Part shown: in pieces, positions 1 through 7,371 of the stretch | Layout: each line of letters starts with the position of its first letter | Position numbering within the stretch: position 1 is the stretch's first letter | Assembly (NCBI GenBank): GCA_016788945.1 | Contig: JAEUSA010000176.1 | Span: forward strand, 1-10,383 | Direction of reading: 5' to 3' | DNA: 10,383 nt | Source of the DNA: Leptospiraceae bacterium | GTDB lineage: Bacteria > Spirochaetota > Leptospiria > Turneriellales > Turneriellaceae | Notes under the pieces: model-generated | What the model was told of the DNA's origin: nothing | Databases searched by the model: none | What the model saw: only the letters and a program-made list of their open reading frames with translations | Position numbers and translations under genes: made by a program

Positions 1-477
1 CGTGCGTACGCAACACCCGATGTCACCGGCGTTGAACTCGGCGGTGCACTCAAGAACGTCATGGCAATTGCCACCGGTATTGCCGACGGTCTGAAATTCG
101 GCAGCAACACGCGTTCGGCGATCATCACCCGCGGTCTTGCCGAAATTGCGAGGCTGGGCGAAAAACTCGGCGCCAAGCCGATCACGTTTATGGGGCTTGC
201 CGGTATGGGTGACCTCGTGCTGACCTGCACGGGCGATCTTTCGCGTAACCGCACGGTCGGCTTGAAGTTAGGGCAGGGTATGACGCTCGCGCAAATACAG
301 AGCGAGATGCGCATGGTCGCTGAGGGGGTGCCTACGACCGAAAGCGCCTATGAACTTTCGCAGAGCCTCGGTGTCGAAATGCCGATCACCGGCGCGGTGT
401 ACAAGGTTCTCTACGAAAATAAACCGGCTCTCGATGCGATCAAAGAACTCATGGGTCGTTCGATCAAGTTTGAATAA
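1..477 (+). CDS. gpsA: NAD(P)H-dependent glycerol-3-phosphate dehydrogenase, C-terminal part
   Basis: This is the last 158 codons of an open frame that enters from the left edge, so the Rossmann NAD-binding half lies outside the window. The enzyme reduces dihydroxyacetone phosphate to sn-glycerol 3-phosphate, the backbone precursor for phospholipids, in the cytoplasm. The visible part is the helical substrate-binding domain. It contains GGALKNV (visible residues 14-20), whose Lys18 matches the conserved catalytic lysine. It also contains GLAGMGDL (65-72) and the LSRNR stretch (80-84), the family's glycerol-phosphate binding signature, followed by the usual EGVPTTES and P-I-T-x-A-V-Y-x-V-L-Y motifs near the end. 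Nothing looks broken. The msrB gene starts 37 bases downstream on the same strand and may share its transcript. An internal ATG at 61 is not the true start, because conserved sequence continues upstream of it. Confidence 0.96.
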   Translation, partial: RAYATPDVTGVELGGALKNVMAIATGIADGLKFGSNTRSAIITRGLAEIARLGEKLGAKPITFMGLAGMGDLVLTCTGDLSRNRTVGLKLGQGMTLAQIQSEMRMVAEGVPTTESAYELSQSLGVEMPITGAVYKVLYENKPALDAIKELMGRSIKFE

Positions 478-514
478 ATTTGTAATTGCTGGGGGTAAAT
501 CCCGACTTATCGAC

Positions 515-1021
515 ATGAAGCTAATGAGGATTTTCAGTTTACTGATTCTATCAGCACTGCCCTTCGCGTGCGGCCGTGGTTTGGACGCAAAACCGGCGCT
601 GAAAAAGATTGGCGGTCTGCCAAAGGGCAAACGCATCGAAAAGAGTGATGCCGAATGGAAAAAACAGCTCACAGCAGAAGAGTACTATGTGCTCAGGCAG
701 CAGGGAACAGAACGGCCATTCACTGGCAAATACCATGATCATCATGAAAAGGGGATATACCTCTGCGCGGCCTGCCGTTTACCGCTGTTTTCATCGACGA
801 CAAAGTTTGATTCGGGAACCGGTTGGCCGAGTTTCTTTGCGCCGGTGCAGCGCGAAAATGTCGAAGAACTTGCCGATTTTAGCCATGGCATGACGCGCAC
901 CGAAGTACGCTGCGGCCGCTGCGGCGGCCACCTCGGGCACGTATTTGACGACGGGCCGCGGGAGACTGGTCTACGCTACTGTATTAACTCCGCAGCGCTG
1001 ATTTTCACCGACAGAAAATAG
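515..1021 (+). CDS. msrB: Peptide-methionine (R)-S-oxide reductase, putative lipoprotein
   Basis: The 168-residue product repairs methionine-R-sulfoxide in oxidised proteins. Residues 1-19 look like a lipoprotein signal: a basic n-region, a Leu/Ile/Phe-rich core, then LPFAC with Cys19, a relaxed lipobox of the spirochaete kind. An envelope location is therefore likely. The MsrB domain starts near residue 47 ([15 protein letters not shown]). Zinc ligands are C84/C87 (CAAC) and C133/C136 (CGRC), followed by [10 protein letters not shown]. The catalytic cysteine is C156 in RYCINSAAL. At the position of the usual recycling cysteine, 54 residues before the catalytic one, there is Thr102 (SGTGWPSF). 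Apart from the lipobox Cys no other cysteine remains, so this is a one-Cys type needing an outside reductant. The frame is open far upstream into gpsA. I chose ATG 515 because it gives a clean signal peptide; ATG 524 is possible. No good Shine-Dalgarno is visible. Confidence 0.93.
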   Translation: MKLMRIFSLLILSALPFACGRGLDAKPALKKIGGLPKGKRIEKSDAEWKKQLTAEEYYVLRQQGTERPFTGKYHDHHEKGIYLCAACRLPLFSSTTKFDSGTGWPSFFAPVQRENVEELADFSHGMTRTEVRCGRCGGHLGHVFDDGPRETGLRYCINSAALIFTDRK

Positions 1022-1055
1022 CTAACCGAGATCGGCAATAGCCAAAATTAGCAGC

Positions 1056-1083
1056 CCATGGGGATTGCGCGCGATCCCCATGG
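1056..1083. terminator. Perfect hairpin between msrB and the next gene, possible terminator
   Basis: A 10-base stem, CCATGGGGAT at 1056-1065 and ATCCCCATGG at 1074-1083, is perfectly complementary around an 8-base loop, TGCGCGCG. It starts 35 bases after the msrB stop and would form a very stable RNA hairpin. No U-tract follows on the plus strand. On the minus strand only a weak AATTTT follows. It could be a Rho-independent-like terminator for gpsA-msrB, an RNA-stabilising 3' structure, or a DNA-level palindrome. Confidence 0.45.
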
Positions 1084-1116
1084 CGAACATGACTTTTGCA
1101 GAACTTCCCTGATTCT

Positions 1117-1145
1117 GCTTTGTGGTTTCGCGAAAGCAGCAAAGC
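1117..1145. repeat. Second small hairpin in the msrB-lipoprotein gap
   Basis: GCTTTG (1117-1122) and CAAAGC (1140-1145) are complementary, and the short palindrome TTTCGCGAAA (1126-1135) lies between them. The element sits 60 bases before the next plus-strand start and may be part of its leader. The rest of the 1022-1205 gap shows no gene and no clear promoter. The signal is weak and may be chance. Confidence 0.25.
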
Positions 1146-1205
1146 GTACCCCTTCTTGATTAATTTGGTAGCCGGTTTGTCACGTCCCTTGAGTTTATTG
1201 CCGCC

Positions 1206-2486
1206 ATGCAATCCCGAGTGCTCCGGTTTTCTCCGCTTATGGCGGCCTTATTACCTTTGCTGAGTTATTGTGCTTCTGCACCGCAGCGGGGGAGCCGCAT
1301 AGACCCCGACCTTGCCGCTGTGGAAAACCGTAAGCCGCAGAAAGCCGAGGTCGGGGGCATCGAGACTGTCAAAGCGCGGCCGATCACGCAGGCCGATAAG
1401 GCGCGTATTTTCGATTGCCGCGAATATTCGTCCGCCATCACCGCTTTCCGCTCTGAAACGCCTGAGTTCGATCTGTTTAATGAAGAACTGAACGATAAGC
1501 GCAGATTCTATATTACTGAAGAAAATGACTGGCCTTTCGTCGTCGGTTATCACCATCTCGACCGTTTGCGGCCCGACACCACTTGGATCGTCGCGCTGCG
1601 GGGAGAATCATCAGGCTTTCACAGTTCATCGGTGAGCAAGCCCATTCTGAAGATGCTCGACGAGTTGCCGGGCGCTGCGATGATTACGATCGACGAATAT
1701 AAATACCACAGCAAAAAGGTAGTGGGCGGTCATAAAGCGTTGCATCCGATATGCCACCGCACACGGTATCCTGAGCGCTATATCAATACAGAATCACCGG
1801 GTTTCGAAAATGGCGGAGCAATACGGTTACTGAAGCGTGTTTTGCCATCAGCGAACCCGGTTATTGTCATGTCGTACAGTAATTCGACGACGCCGCGCGG
1901 CGAATTGATACCCCGCGTGCTGAAGGTCGATGAGCAAATCGACTTTAAGAATTTTGGCGATCCGAAACAATTTCTGCACAATTATATTCTGAAAACAACG
2001 TACAACGAAGCCGTCTACCCCGACATCAAAGGTTTCATCGATATTGAGGGCAACTACGAGTATAAAAAATCATTCTGGGATCTCCTGGCCTATATAAAAC
2101 TTGAAATCGAGCGCGATGTGAACAAGTTCTATTACAGCGCTGTACGCATTGAAAAATTCGATGCATATCCGGTGCAGACGACGATGATACGCGCGTTGGG
2201 GCTCGAAGGTGTAGAGAACGATGAGGGAGTCATCCGCTTCACCAACCCGGCAGGCAATGTCGTCGTCGACATTATTACCAACCACTTTCAGCCCTATTAC
2301 TCAGGCGTCGGCGGCGATATACGAAAGAATACCCGCATGAAACCGGCAGGCGCGGGAGTGAAACGCAACTATATGAATCATTATATGATGGGGCCGTTTA
2401 TCGCCAAACGACTGCTCTACACCACCAATTTTCTGCAGAAAGAAGTTTCTGCCGGCACCGCGAAGACCGCGGCTGCTTTGCAATGA
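1206..2486 (+). CDS. Putative lipoprotein of unknown function with a degenerate alpha/beta-hydrolase-like core
   Basis: The product has 426 residues. The N-terminus has a basic start, a hydrophobic stretch LMAALLPLLS and Cys22 in LLSYC, a plausible lipobox, so a membrane-anchored envelope protein is expected. I do not recognise the family. The middle resembles the strand-turn pattern of alpha/beta hydrolases. A strand runs into a turn at WIVALRGESSG (127-137). A second strand is AAMITIDEY (157-165). A third strand, PVIVMSYSNS (218-227), ends at a position where a nucleophile elbow would sit, but it reads S-Y-S-N-S and not G-x-S-x-G. GFIDIEGNYEY (277-286) and NHFQPYYSG (359-367) are other conserved-looking patches. 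That reading is inference. The frame is long and has ordinary coding bias throughout. ATG 1206 gives a full signal; ATG 1239 would still leave a shorter one. The stop lies 9 bases from the stop of the opposing dsbD gene, with no terminator between them. Confidence 0.88.
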   Translation: MQSRVLRFSPLMAALLPLLSYCASAPQRGSRIDPDLAAVENRKPQKAEVGGIETVKARPITQADKARIFDCREYSSAITAFRSETPEFDLFNEELNDKRRFYITEENDWPFVVGYHHLDRLRPDTTWIVALRGESSGFHSSSVSKPILKMLDELPGAAMITIDEYKYHSKKVVGGHKALHPICHRTRYPERYINTESPGFENGGAIRLLKRVLPSANPVIVMSYSNSTTPRGELIPRVLKVDEQIDFKNFGDPKQFLHNYILKTTYNEAVYPDIKGFIDIEGNYEYKKSFWDLLAYIKLEIERDVNKFYYSAVRIEKFDAYPVQTTMIRALGLEGVENDEGVIRFTNPAGNVVVDIITNHFQPYYSGVGGDIRKNTRMKPAGAGVKRNYMNHYMMGPFIAKRLLYTTNFLQKEVSAGTAKTAAALQ

Positions 2487-2495
2487 TCGCGCGCG

Positions 2496-3767
2496 TCAGT
2501 CTTTGAGAGCCGAGCGCAGTTCGCGCATCGTGTATTCTTTGCTGTAAAAGCCCGTCAGGGTGTGAATGAGTTCGCCGTCGGCGCGGGTGAGCACGACCGT
2601 GGGCAACCCGCGAATGCTGTAACTCTGCGCAAGGCGGTCGAGTTCGTCGGTCGGGTTTGAATAATCGATGCGCACCGGAAGAATTTTGTTTTCCAGTGCA
2701 AAGTTAATGAATTCATCTTTGGTAAACAGTTTGCGTTCCATTTCTTCGCAGGCCGTACACCAGTCAGCCCAGAAGTCTATAAAAAGAATTTTTCCTTCTT
2801 TTTGCGCGACTATTTTCGCTTCTTTGAGATCGCTCATCCATTTGAGTTTGCCCTGTGGCAGGGTCATGACGGTTTTTCTTGCCGTATCGGTCACTGCACC
2901 GTCGTTCTTTTTGACATCCACACCCCAGTATTTTACAAAAGGCGAGGTAAACAGAAACAGGCCGAGGCCTGAGATGATGAGCATACCTGCGGTATTGAGC
3001 TTCATTCGTTTCTCCAGTTTAACTTCGGGACGCATCGGTTCGGCCAAAACGAAAAATGTCGCGCACATGGCGATGCCGATCACGGCAAACGGAAATGCCT
3101 GCGCGGGTGGCGGAAAATCGCCGACAAGGTCTTCGAGGTAGTGAAAACCAGCGGCTATCAGCACCACAGCGCCTGCGTATTCAACGACGTGTAACCAGAT
3201 GCCTGGTTTCGGCAGGCGCAGAGAAAAAATGCCGAGTAGTAAAAACGGCACGCCCATGCCGAAAGCAAAGGCAAATGCCGAAAAGGCTGGTATAACAATC
3301 GACTGGTTTTCACCCGCGCTGCGGCTTATTTGCACGAGCAGGCTGCCAAAAAAGGGAGCGGTGCACGGTGCGGCAATAAACGCCGAAAAAATGCCTAACA
3401 ACAACGGATACATCAGGCCATCGCGCTGGCCGACGTGCATGCGGTTGGCGAAATTCGGTAACGGCAAAGGTAACAGGTGGGCATAGGCGAGGCCGAGGTA
3501 GATCAGCACCGCACCGATAACGGTGATGACGGTCGGGTTACCGAAGTACTTGCCGAAAACGGCACCTGACAACGCCGCAATAAGACCGAGCGTTCCGTAC
3601 GTGAGCGACATGCCGAGAGTATATGTGCCGGCAGCTTTAAAGCCGTCAGCCCAACTCTTGCGCTCCCCGCCGACAAATATGGCTGTCGTAATCGGAATCA
3701 GCGGATAAACGCATGCGGAGAACGAGGATAATAATCCCCATCCAAACGCCGCAAACAGCATCGTCAT
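2496..3767 (-). CDS. dsbD: DsbD/CcdA-type transmembrane thiol:disulfide reductase with C-terminal thioredoxin domain
   Basis: The 423-residue inner-membrane protein passes reducing electrons from cytoplasmic thioredoxin to periplasmic thiol proteins. Residues 1-280 form the multi-helix DsbD beta domain. It carries the two essential membrane cysteines in the family's Cys-x-x-Pro settings: C19 in ACVYPLIPITT and C135 in APCTAPFFGSLL. Residues about 305-423 are a thioredoxin-fold gamma domain with the active site WCTAC (C337, C340) and cis-proline P389 in RGLPT. The periplasmic N-terminal alpha domain of E. coli DsbD is absent, so its usual partner domain must be another protein or be bypassed. 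Full-length E. coli DsbD is considerably longer for that reason. ATG 3767 is the first start in frame. No Shine-Dalgarno is visible, and a terminator-like palindrome lies 15-32 bases upstream, so expression may be partly uncoupled from the preceding gene. The gene is the last in the minus-strand block. Confidence 0.93.
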   Translation of the reverse strand: MTMLFAAFGWGLLSSFSACVYPLIPITTAIFVGGERKSWADGFKAAGTYTLGMSLTYGTLGLIAALSGAVFGKYFGNPTVITVIGAVLIYLGLAYAHLLPLPLPNFANRMHVGQRDGLMYPLLLGIFSAFIAAPCTAPFFGSLLVQISRSAGENQSIVIPAFSAFAFAFGMGVPFLLLGIFSLRLPKPGIWLHVVEYAGAVVLIAAGFHYLEDLVGDFPPPAQAFPFAVIGIAMCATFFVLAEPMRPEVKLEKRMKLNTAGMLIISGLGLFLFTSPFVKYWGVDVKKNDGAVTDTARKTVMTLPQGKLKWMSDLKEAKIVAQKEGKILFIDFWADWCTACEEMERKLFTKDEFINFALENKILPVRIDYSNPTDELDRLAQSYSIRGLPTVVLTRADGELIHTLTGFYSKEYTMRELRSALKD

Positions 3768-3781
3768 ACCGGTAATATACG

Positions 3782-3799
3782 AAAACCGGGGTACCCCGG
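3782..3799 (-). terminator. Terminator- or attenuator-like palindrome before dsbD
   Basis: CCGGGGTACCCCGG (3786-3799) is a perfect 14-base palindrome. Read on the minus strand it forms a GC-rich stem CCGGG/CCCGG with a GTAC loop, directly followed by TTTT (3785-3782). It lies 27 bases after the stop of the 166-residue gene and 14 bases before the dsbD start. It could end the upstream transcript or attenuate dsbD. The T-run is short and the stem is only 5-6 pairs, so this is tentative. Confidence 0.35.
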
Positions 3800-3826
3800 C
3801 GAGTTAGATATGAATCCGTGCCTGAA

Positions 3827-4327
3827 CTATTGGCAAGGACCGTATTGGGTGCCCGGATGTTTTTCCGGAACATGGATCAGGTACATATTTTGCACGAGAG
3901 GCTGGAAACCCTGTTCCAAAAAGAAACTCGTTGGAAAAGGCGGCTTCGGCAGTTCGATTTGCTTCTCGGTCGAACCCACGAGAACCATCATTCGCTTCGA
4001 ATGCGGATTGTAGTAAGTCACGCTATTGGCGACCTGTTTCTGTTCATTGAACCAGATGACGAAAGCAAGCTCACCAGCATCCATGAGTTTTTTATAAGCC
4101 GTGAAGTCTTTGATGCGCAGAAGTACATAGGGTTTGCCTTCTTTATTTGCCCGAAAACCCAAACAGTTGAGATCCCGATGCAGGCTTGCGCCGTCTTCGG
4201 TTTCTTCCATGCCATCGACATATTTTGCCACATCGGGAGCGGCCGACTTCTTTTCGCCGTTGAGAGGTAGCGCACTGAGAGAAAATGCCGCTGCGATGAT
4301 CAGCGCCCATGGTCGGTAAGTTTTCAT
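3827..4327 (-). CDS. Small exported protein of unknown function with two cysteines
   Basis: The product has 166 residues. The first 24 are a textbook signal peptide: MKTYRPW, then a hydrophobic stretch ALIIAAAFSLSALPLNG with no lipobox cysteine. A soluble periplasmic or exported location is expected. The mature part has no family I recognise. It has only two cysteines, C55 (DLNCLGF) and C165, the penultimate residue (GPCQ), which could form a disulfide linking the start and end of the domain. Several short beta-strand-like runs (YVLLRI, LAFVIWF, SVTYYNP, RMMVLVG) suggest a small beta-rich fold. The gene follows the cyclase stop by 36 bases and precedes dsbD by 59 bases, all on the minus strand. 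A role as a DsbD client or partner is inference from the cysteines and the neighbourhood only. The plus-strand frames through this region read as antisense shadows. Confidence 0.8.
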   Translation of the reverse strand: MKTYRPWALIIAAAFSLSALPLNGEKKSAAPDVAKYVDGMEETEDGASLHRDLNCLGFRANKEGKPYVLLRIKDFTAYKKLMDAGELAFVIWFNEQKQVANSVTYYNPHSKRMMVLVGSTEKQIELPKPPFPTSFFLEQGFQPLVQNMYLIHVPEKHPGTQYGPCQ

Positions 4328-4363
4328 TGCGGTTAAAATAGAAGATGTTGTGAAACGAGATAG

Positions 4364-6496
4364 CTATTTTTCCGTCAGCACATCATAGCCCAACCATTCG
4401 ATAGGTGGATTTTTCAGGTGCTGTTCAATGCGCGTCAAATAGAGCTTCAACGTCTTGTCCTGATTGTTTTCAGCCATCAGCTGCAAAAAAGCCGTTTTTG
4501 CCTGCTGAAAATCTCCTTTTTGATAATATAACAGCGCTTCTTGAAACGCCGGCTTCTGCCGTTCTTTCATGCGGCGCACTTCGTCACTATCGCTGTTAAA
4601 AACTTCAATCAGCCCCACAGGCTCATTTTTTCCTTTGACCGCGACGCGGTCCACGAGTCTGTAGCCGTAGGCGCTTTTGTCGCTGATCGAGTTCCACGAA
4701 ACGTCAGAGATCAGTGTACCGGCGCCGTAGTTTTTGGTGAGGCTTTCGATGCGCGACGCGAGATTGACCGCGTCGGCGATGACTGTACCATCCATACGCG
4801 CGTGTTCACCGATCGTGCCGAGCATGACGCGCCCTTCGTGTACACCGATGCCGATGGCGACCGCGGCATAACCGTGCACGGCGCGCCGTTCATTCCAGCG
4901 ACGCACGCGGTCATGCATGCCCAGCGCCGCCTCGAGCGCGTCGGCAGCCGATTCAGGAAACAAGGCCATCACTGCGTCACCGATGTATTTGTCGATAAAA
5001 CCTTTGTGGTCGCGAATGACGGGGCCGACCTTGTCGAGATAGGAATTGATGAAGTCGAAGTTTTCTTTCGGCGTCATTTTTTCTGACAGCGCGGTAAATG
5101 AACGGATGTCAGAGAACAGCACGGCCATATTCCTCTGCACCTGGTCGCCGAGGTTTACATCCAGAATACTTTTTTTATCGAGCATATTCAGAAATTCGAA
5201 CGGTACAAACCGGCGTGATGCGGCGTTGAAACGGGATAAACTTTCGTTGAGCTGCTCGGTTTCGTCGTGCAGCCTGACGAAGCGGTTGGCCAGCACCAGC
5301 GCCATCGACAAAATAAAAATAATGAATACATATGTTAAAAGCGGCGGCAGGTTGATCACCGCACGTCCGCTGAGAATATCGAGAAACATCGCTGCCAACA
5401 ACACGGTGAAGCTCACAATCATGATAATCGCGTCGCGGTTCTTTTTGATCACTTCACGGATGAGAATAACTGCCATGCCAACGATATAGACCAGCCACAC
5501 GTAGGTCACGATGTTGTTCTGCAGAAAATCCCACAATTTCACATCACCGGAAACGGCAACCGCGGCACCCGCGCCGATCATCACCGCGTTCGCGGCGAAA
5601 CACACATAATCGAGCAGTTTTGCCCATGTCGCCGTCGGCAGCTTATAATAGTTACGGATAAAATAGTAGAATGCGGGTACGAGAACAAAGAGGGCAATAT
5701 ACTGTATTTTTTTGAGGATATAAAGTGGCAGAGCATATTCATATTTGAGTTGCGTGTGCAGACCGCTGTAGATCACGAGCGCGATGGCAAAAACGGCGAA
5801 ATAAAAATTCTCACGGTCATGGCGCCTGCGTATAAAGAATAGCAAAAAGTACAGGCCGAAGGTGAGATAACACACGAGCGCGAGGGAGCCCCACAGGTTC
5901 TCAAGGTAATATGCGCGGAAGATCATTGCCGCCGGGCCGATCTCGACACGGTCGCGGTAGAGACCCGATTCTTTTTCGAGTACGCCCTTAAGCTCAACCA
6001 CGATTTCATTTTCACCCGTGCGCAACAACCCAGGCGGCAGGGCGTAGATGCGCACTTTATCATAGGCCTGTGGCCGCGGACTGTCAAAATCTCCCGTGCG
6101 GCCGATGGTACTGCCGTTGAGATAGACGATGTCCCGGTCGTTAATCTCACCGAGGCGGAGCGCCATCGGTTCTGTGGGTAATTTTGTGAGTATGAAGCGG
6201 CTGCGGTAATGTGCGATCTCGAGTCCGCTGATACCGAGCTGGGGCGAGAGATTGCCGGGCACCGAAACCGTCTTATAGGCAACCTCGGGTATCGGCGCGG
6301 TTTTTGTTCTCAGCGGTTTTGCCGATTCGGAACGAACCTGTTTTCCGGGTGCCGCCTGCCACTCGCCGCCGTCGGCAGTGGCCAATGAAGTTATCGCATT
6401 TTCATTTACCGTTTTCGCTCCCGAATTTACCGGGGTACCGCCTGCGCTCAGTGGATACAGAAATGTCAGGCTGATCGCTGTTGAAATCCATTTCAT
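4364..6496 (-). CDS. Membrane class III adenylate cyclase with 7TMR-DISM sensor
   Basis: The 710-residue protein probably makes cAMP in response to an envelope signal. A signal peptide (about 1-19) precedes a low-complexity segment. Residues about 75-190 form a beta-rich extracytoplasmic domain resembling jelly-roll sugar-binding modules (RSRFILTKL, DRDIVYLNGSTIG, GENEIVVELKG). Seven hydrophobic helices follow at about 203-222, 230-247, 264-283, 297-316, 330-349, 356-374 and 385-403: the 7TMR-DISM layout. A linker (405-450) leads to the class III catalytic domain. Metal-binding aspartates are D463 (FSDIRSFTAL) and D507 (IGDAVMALF). K503 and T571 occupy the purine-specifying positions, a Lys/Thr pair typical of class IIIb adenylate cyclases. 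N578 and R582 (VNLASR) are the transition-state residues. The tail (about 645-695) looks like a TPR repeat (ALLYYQKGDFQQAKTAF). All catalytic residues seem present. The start has a good ribosome site, 3 bases after the hydrolase stop. Confidence 0.94.
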   Translation of the reverse strand: MKWISTAISLTFLYPLSAGGTPVNSGAKTVNENAITSLATADGGEWQAAPGKQVRSESAKPLRTKTAPIPEVAYKTVSVPGNLSPQLGISGLEIAHYRSRFILTKLPTEPMALRLGEINDRDIVYLNGSTIGRTGDFDSPRPQAYDKVRIYALPPGLLRTGENEIVVELKGVLEKESGLYRDRVEIGPAAMIFRAYYLENLWGSLALVCYLTFGLYFLLFFIRRRHDRENFYFAVFAIALVIYSGLHTQLKYEYALPLYILKKIQYIALFVLVPAFYYFIRNYYKLPTATWAKLLDYVCFAANAVMIGAGAAVAVSGDVKLWDFLQNNIVTYVWLVYIVGMAVILIREVIKKNRDAIIMIVSFTVLLAAMFLDILSGRAVINLPPLLTYVFIIFILSMALVLANRFVRLHDETEQLNESLSRFNAASRRFVPFEFLNMLDKKSILDVNLGDQVQRNMAVLFSDIRSFTALSEKMTPKENFDFINSYLDKVGPVIRDHKGFIDKYIGDAVMALFPESAADALEAALGMHDRVRRWNERRAVHGYAAVAIGIGVHEGRVMLGTIGEHARMDGTVIADAVNLASRIESLTKNYGAGTLISDVSWNSISDKSAYGYRLVDRVAVKGKNEPVGLIEVFNSDSDEVRRMKERQKPAFQEALLYYQKGDFQQAKTAFLQLMAENNQDKTLKLYLTRIEQHLKNPPIEWLGYDVLTEK

Positions 6497-6499
6497 CGG

Positions 6500-7369
6500 T
6501 TACCTCGTCGCGCCCAGATTTTTGATGTATTTTGCAATGCGGTCGCTGATGCGGTCTTTGTCTGTATTCGCATCCATGACAATGTCGCTATGGTCAGTGT
6601 CTTTGACCCAGTCGATCACAATATGTTTCCAGCTGGCCGCAGAAAATTTTTCGCTGTGGGTTTTACCCTGCTCAATGAGGTAGGCATAATCTTTTTCGCC
6701 AAACAAAATGAGCGCCGGAAGCGATGTGGCTGCGGCATAGATTGCCGGTGAAAACTCTCTGTCTTTTTCGCCTGTGCCGAAGAACGGCACAGTCAGTTCA
6801 CGGTTAAATTCGGCTTCTTTATGTGCGCGCATGTGCGCGATATCCAAAATGGGCGACAGTGCCACAGCGCCGCGCACCGCACGGCTTTGCCTTTGCCACG
6901 CAATCATCAGTGCCAGATGGCCACCTGCCGAATGGCCCATGACAAAAATCTGCGCAGGGTCAATGTTGTATTCAGTCGCATGCTGGTGCAAAAAATCCGC
7001 AGCGGCGGCAACATCGTCGATTTGTTCGCCGGGTGTTACGCCGGGAAAAAGACGGTAGTCGATCACCGCCGTGGCAATGCCGCGCGAAGCCAGCGCAAGT
7101 CCGAAGTTCTCATAGAGGCCGGTGAAGGCACGGTAATAGCTGCGGCTCTGGTTACGCCAATAGCCGCCATGCACAAAAACTACCGCTGGCACCTGCTTCG
7201 CGGCCCCCTTCGGTACATAAAGATCAAAGCCGGTGTCTTTGCCTGCCGGGCTGCGGTAATTCAGATTGTCGTGAAAAACAATGGCGTCGCGGTGCTTTGA
7301 GCGCGCATTGACGTGGCAGCCCGAGAAAAACGATGTGAGTATGGTGAGGAGCACAACGATTTTTGCCAT
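6500..7369 (-). CDS. Secreted alpha/beta hydrolase (carboxylesterase type), putative lipoprotein
   Basis: The 289-residue product begins with a short basic n-region and hydrophobic core ending in FFSGC with Cys18, a likely relaxed lipobox, so a lipid-anchored envelope enzyme is predicted. It is a serine hydrolase of the esterase/lipase BD-FAE and hormone-sensitive-lipase-like group. HGGYW (67-71) supplies the oxyanion hole. GHSAGG (145-150) is the nucleophile elbow with S147. The acid is D227 in LFGEKDYAY and the histidine is H260 in KDTDHSD. The spacing from strand AVVFVHGG to AVIDYRLFP is typical, and the length is normal for a one-domain esterase. The true substrate cannot be read from the sequence; small carboxylic esters or an arylformamidase-like amide are options. 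The gene starts 2 bases after the pdhC stop, with AGG five bases before its ATG, and ends 3 bases before the cyclase start. It is clearly translated from the same message. Confidence 0.92.
   Translation of the reverse strand: MAKIVVLLTILTSFFSGCHVNARSKHRDAIVFHDNLNYRSPAGKDTGFDLYVPKGAAKQVPAVVFVHGGYWRNQSRSYYRAFTGLYENFGLALASRGIATAVIDYRLFPGVTPGEQIDDVAAAADFLHQHATEYNIDPAQIFVMGHSAGGHLALMIAWQRQSRAVRGAVALSPILDIAHMRAHKEAEFNRELTVPFFGTGEKDREFSPAIYAAATSLPALILFGEKDYAYLIEQGKTHSEKFSAASWKHIVIDWVKDTDHSDIVMDANTDKDRISDRIAKYIKNLGATR
6503..6506 (-). promoter_or_regulatory. Ribosome binding site of the adenylate cyclase gene
   Basis: On the minus strand GAGG lies six bases before ATG 6496, inside the end of the upstream hydrolase gene. 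This supports the chosen start and translational coupling. Confidence 0.6.
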
Positions 7370-7371
7370 AT

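Noticed and set aside
268..672. Minus-strand frame of 134 codons across the gpsA-msrB junction
   Set aside because: It lies opposite two well-recognised genes and has no motif of its own.
3818..4270. Plus-strand frame of 150 codons
   Set aside because: It is antisense to the two-cysteine exported protein, which has a convincing signal peptide and operon position. The plus-strand product shows no export signal or motif.
4541..5086. Plus-strand frame of 181 codons
   Set aside because: It is the antisense shadow of the conserved adenylate cyclase catalytic domain.
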